NCBI GenBank assembly: GCA_015061115.1
Contig: SUXE01000001.1
Coordinates: 372,001 to 436,000, forward strand
Length of the DNA: 64,000 bases
Source of the DNA: Bacteroidales bacterium
GTDB lineage: Bacteria > Bacteroidota > Bacteroidia > Bacteroidales > Paludibacteraceae
Direction: 5' to 3'
Under the pieces are notes generated by a model. The model was given only the letters and a program-made list of their open reading frames with translations. It had not been told where the DNA came from and searched no databases. A program made the translations under genes and the position numbers. This document shows positions 48,669 to 56,100 of this stretch, piece by piece. Position 1 is the first letter of the stretch; each line of letters begins with the position of its first letter.

Positions 48669-48686
48669 ATACTACTAATTTTTACA

Positions 48687-48746
48687 CCGGTATTGCTATC
48701 GGCAGGTTAATTTATTTAAGTGTATATGTTCTGTTCAATAGGCATT
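48687..48746 (-). promoter_or_regulatory. Leader of ECF sigma copy 2
   Basis: On the minus strand it holds the block GCCTATTGA..AGAACATATAC (48720-48746) and, 18 bases before the start codon, an imperfect palindrome (48687-48702) equivalent to the perfect one in copy 1. Confidence 0.5.
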
Positions 48747-48812
48747 GGGTTTTAATTGTTATACTTAAAAATCAAATAATTCGACCTATACTCCTTAATT
48801 GGCTATAGGTTT

Positions 48813-48850
48813 TTGAGGATTGTTAAGGCCGGAACACCCTAACCACACCA
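48813..48850. repeat. Interspersed GAGGATTGT repeat, copy 3
   Basis: TTGAGGATTGTTAAGGCCGG then AACACCCTAACC, between the two sigma genes. The GGGCG/CGCCC stem of copy 1 is partly lost. Confidence 0.6.
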
Positions 48851-48889
48851 CATCTAGCTTTAACAGTTTCTTGTTATGAAAGCCTAAAA

Positions 48890-49426
48890 TTATGCGTACA
48901 GAATGATATTTTTTTCCTTGATCATTTCACGAAGGTTGATCAACGCGTATCTGGCGCGACCAAGAGCGGTGTTGATGCTGATATTCTTCTTTTCAGCGAT
49001 CTCGTTGAAACTCAAATCCTCGAAATAGTGCATCTTGATAATCTCAGTCTGAGGTTTTGGCAGTTTGTTGATCAGACGGTGCAACGTCTCATTAATCTGC
49101 TCTTTCACAATCATATCCTCCTCGCTATCGTCGAGAGCAGCGTCCTCGTTGATCATATCGTCCGAGTAGACGCAATTGTTTTTTGCCGAACGCATATAAT
49201 CGATCACCATGTTGTGTGCGATAGTCTTCACCCATCCGGCGAATTTCCCGTTGTCCTGATACTCACCTTTGCGGATTTTAGAGAGTACACGGACAGAAAC
49301 TTCCTGAAAGATGTCGTCAGCAAGTTCACGATCGTGGGTAAGTTGCATAATATACGCGTAAACCTCAGCTTTACACTGGGCTAACTGCAACTCTTTGTTC
49401 GCTAAAAATTCGGTATTTCGAATCAT
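48890..49426 (-). CDS. ECF-type RNA polymerase sigma factor, copy 1
   Basis: 178 residues with the same region 2 and region 4 as the neighbouring copy; about 20 substitutions, mostly conservative and in regions 1-3. Region 4, which reads the -35 element, is the same at its C-terminal end, so both may read the same promoters. Tandem duplication is the simplest explanation. Confidence 0.92.
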   Translation of the reverse strand: MIRNTEFLANKELQLAQCKAEVYAYIMQLTHDRELADDIFQEVSVRVLSKIRKGEYQDNGKFAGWVKTIAHNMVIDYMRSAKNNCVYSDDMINEDAALDDSEEDMIVKEQINETLHRLINKLPKPQTEIIKMHYFEDLSFNEIAEKKNISINTALGRARYALINLREMIKEKNIILYA

Positions 49427-49442
49427 ATACTACTATTTTACA

Positions 49443-49503
49443 CCGATAACGTTATCGGCAAACCAAACTTAAATTAGTGTATATGTTCTATCAATAGGCG
49501 TTT
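49443..49503 (-). promoter_or_regulatory. Leader of ECF sigma copy 1 with perfect 16-bp palindrome
   Basis: CCGATAACGTTATCGG (49443-49458) is a perfect palindrome about 17 bases before the ATG, placed to act as operator or as hairpin over the ribosome site. The block GCCTATTGATAGAACATATA (49478-49499 region) lies further upstream and is shared with copy 2. Confidence 0.55.
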
Positions 49504-49524
49504 CGTTTTAATGTTATACGGTTG

Positions 49525-49532
49525 CAAATATA
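49525..49532 (-). promoter_or_regulatory. -7 box of ECF sigma copy 1
   Basis: TATATTTG on the minus strand, 99 bases before the ATG, so the conserved block and the palindrome would both be transcribed. Confidence 0.45.
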
Positions 49533-49586
49533 TAAAAAAAATTAAAATTGATACAGAAAAATGGATTTTTTTTGAAAATTTTTGTT

Positions 49587-49718
49587 GTAGAGACGTTGTG
49601 TACAACGTCTCTGTCTCTATCAGGGTAATGCACAACGTCTCTCTATGGATTGCGCAACGTCTGCAGCCTAGACGTTGTGCGAATTTGTTGTGGAGACGTT
49701 GTGCACAACGTCTCTACG
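49587..49718. repeat. Cluster of AGACGTTG...CAACGTCT palindromes
   Basis: Full palindromes at 49587-49612 (around TTGTGTACAA) and 49691-49718 (around TTGTGCACAA), with two half copies (49628-49643, 49651-49661) and an inverted half (49668-49681) between. It fills much of the 380-base gap upstream of the YD-repeat gene. Confidence 0.85.
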
Positions 49719-49740
49719 TTATCAGAATATTTTTGATTTT

Positions 49741-49772
49741 ATTGATATCTAATGAAAAATGCAATATATTTG
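49741..49772 (+). promoter_or_regulatory. Predicted promoter of the YD-repeat protein gene
   Basis: ATTG (49741-49744), 20 bases, TATATTTG (49765-49772), 34 bases before the ATG. Confidence 0.6.
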
Positions 49773-49806
49773 GATTTTATTAGTGTGAAACGACAATCTT
49801 TTTATT

Positions 49807-51462
49807 ATGAAAAACATTTTGTTGACTCTTATACTTATCTTGTTTGGAATGTCCTACGTGTTTGCCTGTGAATCATGTATGTTGACCAATGGAACTTTTC
49901 GAACATACCACTATAAAGGAAATGTCAAAACAGCATATGAGGTAAAAATCCGCAAATATTTGGACACTCTTGGCAACGAGAAGATAGATACAGTGACTAT
50001 TTTATTTAACCATTTTGATAAAAATCACAGATGTTTGTTAATGGATTACGAGAACCGCTCATCGGGTAATTCTGCATACATGAGGTTCGAACTTATCAAT
50101 GGAAAATTAGAATATGTTGAAGGTCATGGTCATGGCGGATTTCTTATAAGTGAGTTTCGTAGAACCTATTCGAATGATGGCAAAATATTAGAATTTCACC
50201 GAGATAATAGCATTGGTCTATTCGATTCAAAAGGGAAAAACTACTGCATCATCACTTATGAATCAGAAAAATCCAAGAAAATAAAGAACTACAAATATGT
50301 CTATTACGACAAAAAAGGAAGAGATACAGCCATCATTTCGATGGACAGATACTTCAATGTCATATCCCATAAAAAGAAAGTTTACGACAAACGTGGAAAA
50401 CTGACGGAGGAATATGAAAATGGAAAACTCACGTCTTACCATAGATATGATTCGAAAGGTAGGTTGTTGGCTGATTCCTCATATTGTAGTAAACACACAT
50501 ACACCTACGATTCAAAGGGAAGAATATTAACAATTCAAAAATCCAACGATTGTATTTATGCAGGAGGTAATAAACAGCCCACTCGAATATCTGGAGAAAA
50601 ATACGAATATGGGAAAGATGGAGAAAAAACGAAACAAGTATTTGAAAACGGAGAGCTTGACAATATCGAACGCTATGACAAAAAAGGAAATCGCACTTAC
50701 TTCAGAAGGTATTCTTGTTGCCCAAGAATCGAGTGTAAATTTAAATACAATGAAAAGAACGAAAAGATTATAGATACAACAACATACTTTAATGACAATG
50801 GCACTCAAACCACATATATATGGAAATATAAAAACGGAGAGCAAGACCCATTAAATAGAGAACAATATAGGAATGATACACTTATATCCATTGATCATTA
50901 TGAAGAAAAAAAGGTTGATAATAAGTTGATTAACATAACGATTACAGGTAGGGAAGATGACTCTCTGAAAGGCAAACTCAATATTGATACGTTAACCTCT
51001 GTTACAACCTTCGACAAGAACGGCAGGATCCTGACAGAATGTTCTTACTATAAATCCGAAGAGAAGAACTGCTCACGTTACACTTACAATGAACAAGGAC
51101 AATTGCTCTCTGTCGTACATGACAAAGCCCGCAGGAATGACAGATATATATGGGCGACAAGAATAGATTATCAATATGATGAGCATCACAACCTTGTATC
51201 GGAAACTCATATGAAAGGTGATAAAATAGTGTACCAAATAACCAATCATTATGATACCGACAATCATTTGGTAGAGACAAAATTTGTAGAAACAGGTCAT
51301 GGTTATACGTTGATTAAATACGATAAAGTGGGGAATGAAATCGAACAAGTACGTGCATCAGGAGATGGGGCCGAAGTCACTGTCAAATCATATAAATCGA
51401 CTAAAGTCTATAAAAAACCGATAAATATTCATATCACGACCTACACCTACTATGACGAGTAG
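49807..51462 (+). CDS. YD/RHS-like repeat protein, long
   Basis: 551 residues. The signal peptide ends SYVFAC, with the Cys at residue 21, so a lipoprotein is possible though the lipobox is weak. Repeats such as YDKKGRDTAIIS, YDSKGRLLADSSY, YDSKGRILTIQK, YDKKGNRTYFRR and FDKNGRILTECSY run through the protein. There is no C-terminal toxin domain; it ends TYTYYDE. It is a relative of the shorter minus-strand protein at 18202-19230. Role unknown. Confidence 0.75.
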   Translation: MKNILLTLILILFGMSYVFACESCMLTNGTFRTYHYKGNVKTAYEVKIRKYLDTLGNEKIDTVTILFNHFDKNHRCLLMDYENRSSGNSAYMRFELINGKLEYVEGHGHGGFLISEFRRTYSNDGKILEFHRDNSIGLFDSKGKNYCIITYESEKSKKIKNYKYVYYDKKGRDTAIISMDRYFNVISHKKKVYDKRGKLTEEYENGKLTSYHRYDSKGRLLADSSYCSKHTYTYDSKGRILTIQKSNDCIYAGGNKQPTRISGEKYEYGKDGEKTKQVFENGELDNIERYDKKGNRTYFRRYSCCPRIECKFKYNEKNEKIIDTTTYFNDNGTQTTYIWKYKNGEQDPLNREQYRNDTLISIDHYEEKKVDNKLINITITGREDDSLKGKLNIDTLTSVTTFDKNGRILTECSYYKSEEKNCSRYTYNEQGQLLSVVHDKARRNDRYIWATRIDYQYDEHHNLVSETHMKGDKIVYQITNHYDTDNHLVETKFVETGHGYTLIKYDKVGNEIEQVRASGDGAEVTVKSYKSTKVYKKPINIHITTYTYYDE

Positions 51463-51623
51463 GCAATAATCTAATCATATTGTAAATTATATAGTTACCG
51501 TTCGGAAACTCATGTTTTCTTTGACCGTGCACAGCAAGCTATGCAACAATTTGATATGGTTGAATGGCATAGACCTTCAATTCGGTCGTTAATGATATTT
51601 TTGGAAAATATTTCATTGTTTAT

Positions 51624-51655
51624 TTTGGAAAGTCCAGAATGTTTTTCTATCTTTG
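51624..51655 (+). promoter_or_regulatory. Canonical promoter of the C10 protease gene
   Basis: TTTG (51624-51627), 20 bases, TATCTTTG (51648-51655). The start of transcription near 51662 lies downstream of the longest-frame ATG at 51639, so translation must begin later. The preceding gap (51463-51620) is otherwise featureless except for a short open stretch. Confidence 0.7.
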
Positions 51656-51740
51656 CTGGACATATAAAAATATGTGTTGCATTTTTATGTGTATGCGAAA
51701 AATAATGCGAAAAAAAAGCGAAAATTTAAAAACAAAAAAA

Positions 51741-53024
51741 ATGAAAGTAAAGTTTATCTGGGCCAGTGCTATGGCATCGATGTTGTTGTTCTCTTGTAAT
51801 TCAGAGAATGAAGATTTTTATCCAGAATCAGATTCTAAAGATTCTGGCGATCTACCAACTTCTTACAAGGTTTCTCCTGATGAAGCACAGCTTATTGTGT
51901 TGGATTTTATGAATGGATTGTCTTCCAGTCCAACAAGAGGAATTGCGGGAAATAGAGAAATCTCGGATATTAAAGTCTTGAAACGTTCGTCTCTAGAAAC
52001 TAGAGCTGCAGAGAATTTGTCAATTGATTTGGATACGTTAATGTATTTTGTTAACTTTTCAAATAATCAGGGTTATGCGATTGTCTCTGCAGATAAACGT
52101 ACAGAACCTATTTTTGCTTTTGTCGAAAGCGGAAATTTTTCATTAGATAGCACATTTACAGAAGAAGATGCTCCATTCCTTGAATTCTTGGACAGAGCAA
52201 TTAGCACTGAGATCGAAGACATTAACAATTACGTTCCAAGTAGTGCTGAAACAAGAACTACAGTTAATGGATGGACTATTAATTCATCGTATGGTCCTAT
52301 CTTGAAGACACAATGGTCTCAGGGAGGTAAAAGTTCAGATTCTTATGGAAAGTATTGTCCTAATTATACAACAGGATGTACTGTTACAGCTACTGCTCAA
52401 ATCATGTCCCATTTTAAGACAATTTCAAGCGTGTCTTGGAGAAGTGGAAGTTCTTCAGGATCAGCGACAATGCATTGGTATACAATAGTTTCTGATTCAG
52501 AAAGATACAATGGTATGTTGTATGCTAGTGTAACTCCTCAGTCTTTGGAGGAGGTTGCACAATTTTGTAGGTATTTAGGAGTTTGTTTTGGAGCTGAATA
52601 TAAGTCAAATAGTACAAGCGTTGATAAAGATAAACCAATTAAGTGGTTTAACAATAATGCAAATCTAAATGCCACTAGTTTGAAGAGTTTTAATGAATCT
52701 GCCATTATCAATGCGATAAAGGCTGGTAATCCGGTTTATGCAAGAGGAAATTCAGGAAGAAAGAAATTCTTAGGTATTACATATAGCTATACAGGAGGTC
52801 ATGCTTGGGTTTACGATGGTTACATCTCGGCAACTAAAGATGGAAAAACTCAAAACATGATTCATTGTAATTGGGGATGGGGACCTAATACAGGTAATGG
52901 TTTCTATGCAAGCAAAGTGTTCAATACTAATGTAGGTCCTGAAATTTATGATTACGAGGTAACTCGTGGTAGTGATTATCATTATCGATATAATCTTGAA
53001 TATTCAATTATTTCTCGAAAATGA
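51741..53024 (+). CDS. C10-family (streptopain-like) cysteine protease, lipoprotein
   Basis: 427 residues from ATG 51741, the first good start after the promoter. Signal peptide with lipobox LLFSC (Cys near residue 18). A propeptide of about 170 residues (AQLIVLDFMNG, GYAIVSADKRTEPIFAFVE) precedes the catalytic domain with Cys213 in YTTGCTVTATAQIM and His354 in TGGHAWVYDGY, then HCNWGWG. It would be kept inactive by the propeptide and act at the outer membrane. It overlaps the next gene by four bases (ATGA). Confidence 0.9.
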   Translation: MKVKFIWASAMASMLLFSCNSENEDFYPESDSKDSGDLPTSYKVSPDEAQLIVLDFMNGLSSSPTRGIAGNREISDIKVLKRSSLETRAAENLSIDLDTLMYFVNFSNNQGYAIVSADKRTEPIFAFVESGNFSLDSTFTEEDAPFLEFLDRAISTEIEDINNYVPSSAETRTTVNGWTINSSYGPILKTQWSQGGKSSDSYGKYCPNYTTGCTVTATAQIMSHFKTISSVSWRSGSSSGSATMHWYTIVSDSERYNGMLYASVTPQSLEEVAQFCRYLGVCFGAEYKSNSTSVDKDKPIKWFNNNANLNATSLKSFNESAIINAIKAGNPVYARGNSGRKKFLGITYSYTGGHAWVYDGYISATKDGKTQNMIHCNWGWGPNTGNGFYASKVFNTNVGPEIYDYEVTRGSDYHYRYNLEYSIISRK

Positions 53025-53425
53025 AAAAAAATTTTTTATTTATCATCACTTGTTTTTCTCTTCTTTGTTCTTGTGGTAAAGAAGAAGAAAAAAACTCGGA
53101 CATTGAATGGCAGTTCGACATGCCATACTCTAATAAATATCATTTTGAAGTACCATCTGACGGTGAATCTTACAACATGATTTGTAAGAATTATCTCAAA
53201 GTGAGCATGGATATGGTGGAGGAAAAAGATACAGTAATTCTATGGATTGAGCCTGAGACTACGCTTAAACGCGATTGGTATACTATCAATCTGGTTGATA
53301 GTAAGACGATAAAAGTGACTTTTTCAAGCAATGATTCTGATTCTGATAGAAGTTTGGCTATCCATGCAAATGCATTTAATTCCAGTGATGTAATATCTTT
53401 CTCTCAAAAGGGAAAGAAGGAATAA
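53021..53425 (+). CDS. Small lipoprotein with BACON-like domain, coupled to the protease
   Basis: 134 residues. Lipobox LLCSC, Cys near residue 18. The rest is one beta sandwich whose end (RSLAIHANAFNSSDVISFSQK) follows the BACON/Ig-like pattern of Bacteroidetes surface proteins. Its ATG overlaps the protease stop, so the two are co-translated. In Bacteroides fragilis C10 proteases are encoded with small inhibitor-like proteins; a similar inhibitory or substrate-presenting role here is an inference only. Confidence 0.75.
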   Translation: MKKNFLFIITCFSLLCSCGKEEEKNSDIEWQFDMPYSNKYHFEVPSDGESYNMICKNYLKVSMDMVEEKDTVILWIEPETTLKRDWYTINLVDSKTIKVTFSSNDSDSDRSLAIHANAFNSSDVISFSQKGKKE

Positions 53426-53449
53426 ATAAAATTCTATTTCAAGAATTAA

Positions 53450-53482
53450 TTAGGGAGACTGATTTTCAGTTCTCCCTTTTTT
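53450..53482 (+). terminator. Terminator of the C10 protease operon
   Basis: TAGGGAGACTG, loop ATTTT, CAGTTCTCCCTTTTTT: a strong stem with T-run, 25 bases after the stop. Confidence 0.88.
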
Positions 53483-53515
53483 CATGTTTGAAAATATTCA
53501 TATTTTGATTTATAA

Positions 53516-53640
53516 TACCACGATGAGTAGGCAATAGTCTAACCGTATTTTCATTTTGACTCAGAAAAATAAAACGAGAGTAAACACAAAGTGTAGAGTT
53601 TGGTGAGACATTCCGTTAAAAAAGTGTGGTGTTTATTGGA
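53516..53640. repeat. Fragment of YD-gene 3' end fused to a copy of the array C leader
   Basis: 53516-53549 matches the end of the YD-repeat gene and its flank at 51449-51482 (about 28 of 34 bases, including the codons for YHDE and stop). From 53548 it continues into TTTGACTCAGAAAAATA, as at 54215, and then about one and a half 33-bp units (53588-53640) including TTCCGTTAAAAAAGTGTGG. Confidence 0.65.
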
Positions 53641-53689
53641 ATATTAGAAGAATCAGTATTGTGTTAGTATTGTTTTGTATTTCAATATG

Positions 53690-54112
53690 TTATAAAAATT
53701 CATATTTATTTGCTATGAAATTGAAAAATATTTGTTTTGACAATAAAATCACCAAAGAAAATACGATGACAAATTGATCGTAACTATTCATATAATCAGG
53801 TGCGATAATATGGAATAAAAGGCAAGGAGCTAATTTAGGCATGAAATCCAAACAACAATATGTAGTTATTTTGATCTTTCGATAAAACTTATTGCCACTC
53901 AACCAAAACGACAGAACAATAACATATTGTATTACAATACCTACTGTCCATTCCATCGAAGATGAAAAAGCATTCTGGATATCCAAATGGTCTTTTGAAA
54001 GATAAAGATGACAGCAAAAATCAAATATAAAACAAAACAGAAGTTCCAATATCTGATATATAGAAAAAAGTTTCAAGAACTTCTTATTTTCTTCTTTAAA
54101 ATGGATTTTCAT
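53690..54112 (-). CDS. Hypothetical small membrane protein
   Basis: 140 residues with four hydrophobic segments (IYQILELLFCFIFDFCC, VGIVIQYVIVLSFWLS, MPKLAPCLLFHII, FVIVFSLVILLSKQIFF). Not recognised. It lies in opposite direction between two copies of the array C leader, and its strong AT bias suggests an acquired segment. It could be an isolated cargo gene or a decaying fragment. Confidence 0.5.
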   Translation of the reverse strand: MKIHFKEENKKFLKLFSIYQILELLFCFIFDFCCHLYLSKDHLDIQNAFSSSMEWTVGIVIQYVIVLSFWLSGNKFYRKIKITTYCCLDFMPKLAPCLLFHIIAPDYMNSYDQFVIVFSLVILLSKQIFFNFIANKYEFL

Positions 54113-54209
54113 ATAAGCTAATAAATTGAAGGGTATGAATACAAAATTATAAAATATAGAGAAAGATCAATTGCTTTTTAAGTGTTTATGCTCGAAAATC
54201 CAGTGTAAA

Positions 54210-54492
54210 TTCAATTTGACGCAGAAAAATATAAACGTGAGAAACGAAAAAAGTGTGGAGTATGGCGAGATATTCCGTTAAAAAAGTGTAGGGTTTGGTG
54301 AGATATTCCGTTAAAAAAGTGTGGAGTTTGGATGAATGTTCCGTTAAAAAAGTGTGGAGTTTGGCGAAATATTCCGTTAAAAAGTGTGGAGTATGGCGAG
54401 ATATTCCGTTAAAAAAGTGTAGGGTTTGGTGAGATATTCCGTTAAAAAAGTGTAGATTTGCGGTGATTATTCCGTTAAAAAAGTGTAGAACT
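54210..54492. repeat. Array C: seven 33-bp units plus partial, ending at the DUF4143 start codon
   Basis: After a leader containing TTTGACGCAGAAAAATATAA (54215-54234), units start at 54247, 54280, 54313, 54346, 54379 (32 bp, one A lost), 54411, 54444 and 54477. Each reads AAAAAAGTGT, a variable GGAGTWTGG middle and ATTCCGTT at the end. Units 1-2 and 5-6 match as pairs. The last, partial unit leads directly into ATG 54493. It is not CRISPR: there are no unique spacers. Confidence 0.92.
54453..54460 (+). promoter_or_regulatory. -7 box created within the last repeat unit
   Basis: TAGATTTG in unit 7 matches TAnnTTTG exactly; the other units have TAGGGTTTG or TGGAGTTTG with one base too many between TA and TTTG. 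TTTG at 54425 could serve as a -33 box (spacing 24). It lies 33 bases before the start codon. Confidence 0.45.
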
Positions 54493-55800
54493 ATGATTAG
54501 AACTCTATATAATGAATTGAAAAAGTGGCAATTATCTCCAACACGTAAGCCTTTAGTTTTATTAGGGGCAAGGCAGGTTGGAAAAACTTGGTTGCTTGAG
54601 GAGTTTGGCCGTAATGAATATAGCAAGGTCGCATTTGCTAGTTTAGATCGTAATGATGCGGTGGCAGATTTACTTCGTACAGAGAAGAATGTCGATAGAA
54701 TATTAAGAGGATTATCTGCATTGTTATCTGTGGATATTACTCCAGGAAACACATTGATTATTTTGGATGAGATCCAAGATTGTCCTGAAGCACTTGAACG
54801 TATGAAGGTGTTTTGTGAGGATGCCCCAGAGTTTCATGTCGCAGTTGCAGGAAGTTTATTGGGCATCAGTCTTCATTCGGGAGTATCATATCCCGTGGGT
54901 AAGGTGGATGAACTTACTCTTTATCCCATGACATTTGAAGAATTTATCGTAGCAAAGGGCAAGGAAGAGATGTGTAATATTCTCAAGGCTCACGATTGGA
55001 ATCTCATAGCATCTATTAGCGACGAATATATCGACTTGCTACGTCAGTATTATTATGTAGGAGGAATGCCTGCAGCTGTGAAAGCATATATAGAAGGAAT
55101 GGGATTACAAGCCGTAAGAAACGAACAGAAAAAGATCATATTCGACTATGAGAATGACTTTAGTAAACATGCATCTGCACGTATAGTCCCTCGTATTCGT
55201 ATGGTTTGGCAGAGTCTTGTTTCCCAATTGGCGAAGGAAAACAAAAAGTTTGTGTATGGAGCTTTGAAGAAAGGTGCGAGAGCGAATGATTTTGAAGAGG
55301 CTATACAATGGCTTATAGATGCAGGTATTGTCTATAAGGTTCGACGTGTGACTTCAGTCGCCATGCCCTTGAAATTCTATGAAGATTTGGATGCTTTCAA
55401 ACTTTTTATACTTGATGTCGGTCTTATGGGAGCAATGGCAGATGTGCCTGCAGGGTTGGTGCTTGTAGGAAACAACATCTTCAAGGAATACAAAGGCTCT
55501 TTTACAGAAACTTACGTATGCACACAACTGGTTGCTGCAAAAATACCGTTGTATTATCATACAGTAGAGCAGTCGCGCATTGAACTTGATTTTGTCATTC
55601 AACTATCAGATAATGTTTATCCGGTTGAAGTAAAAGCTGAAGAAAATGTGAAAGCAAAATCCATGAAAGTATTTATCGACAGCCATCCTCAATTGTCGGG
55701 CATTCGTTTTTCTATGAAAGATTATATCAAACAATCATGGATTGAGAATATTCCGTTATACGCATTTTTTTCCTACTTGAAGGAGCGAAACATGATGTGA
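54493..55800 (+). CDS. AAA_14/DUF4143 ATPase with C-terminal nuclease-like fold
   Basis: 435 residues from ATG 54493; the GTG at 54463 would begin inside the repeat. Walker A GARQVGKT (25-32), Walker B LIILDEIQD (about 88-96), sensor-like VAVAGSLLG, then a helical middle and the DUF4143 part with IELDFVIQLSDNVYPVEVKA, whose D...E-V-K residues resemble the PD-(D/E)XK fold. The family is widespread in Bacteroidetes and archaea in accessory regions; its substrate is not established. It is monocistronic behind array C. Confidence 0.9.
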   Translation: MIRTLYNELKKWQLSPTRKPLVLLGARQVGKTWLLEEFGRNEYSKVAFASLDRNDAVADLLRTEKNVDRILRGLSALLSVDITPGNTLIILDEIQDCPEALERMKVFCEDAPEFHVAVAGSLLGISLHSGVSYPVGKVDELTLYPMTFEEFIVAKGKEEMCNILKAHDWNLIASISDEYIDLLRQYYYVGGMPAAVKAYIEGMGLQAVRNEQKKIIFDYENDFSKHASARIVPRIRMVWQSLVSQLAKENKKFVYGALKKGARANDFEEAIQWLIDAGIVYKVRRVTSVAMPLKFYEDLDAFKLFILDVGLMGAMADVPAGLVLVGNNIFKEYKGSFTETYVCTQLVAAKIPLYYHTVEQSRIELDFVIQLSDNVYPVEVKAEENVKAKSMKVFIDSHPQLSGIRFSMKDYIKQSWIENIPLYAFFSYLKERNMM

Positions 55801-56100
55801 TTCGATATCCGTGTTTTTCAGATTCTATAAAACTGATTGTTTTGGGCGGCATGAGAGTGTCGGTTTGTGAATGTTTTTAGTGATTGTTCATTAATGCAGT
55901 TTGTCAATTTGTTAAAAAGTATGCAAAATCGTCAGCAAAAACTGAGGATTTCAGTAACTTTGTCTTCAGGAATATGGCTTATGTTTCGTTTGTTTTGTTT
56001 TTGCACTTTAAAATTACGAAAAATAACGCTACAAATATTCAATAGTTAAAATTCGTCAAACTCACGAATTGTTTTATAGCAAGTTTTGAAGTTGAAAAAT
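55801..56100. other. Intergenic region with a promoter, no gene
   Basis: A 60-codon frame at 55867 has no recognisable features. The only signal seen is TAACTTTG at 55955. Confidence 0.5.
55955..55962 (+). promoter_or_regulatory. -7 box upstream of the DUF6678-like gene
   Basis: TAACTTTG matches TAnnTTTG; it leaves a leader of about 130 bases. No -33 element is clear. Confidence 0.4.

Noticed and set aside
51639-51740. Start of the C10 protease at ATG 51639
   Set aside because: This ATG lies upstream of the canonical promoter's transcription start, and the signal peptide begins at 51741.
54186-54752. 188-codon minus-strand frame with HFFNGI / HFLTEY 11-residue repeats
   Set aside because: It is the translation of array C. 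The 1-bp deletion in unit 5 shifts the frame from HFFNG to HFLTE, and the rest lies antisense to the ATPase gene, so protein sequence is not being conserved.
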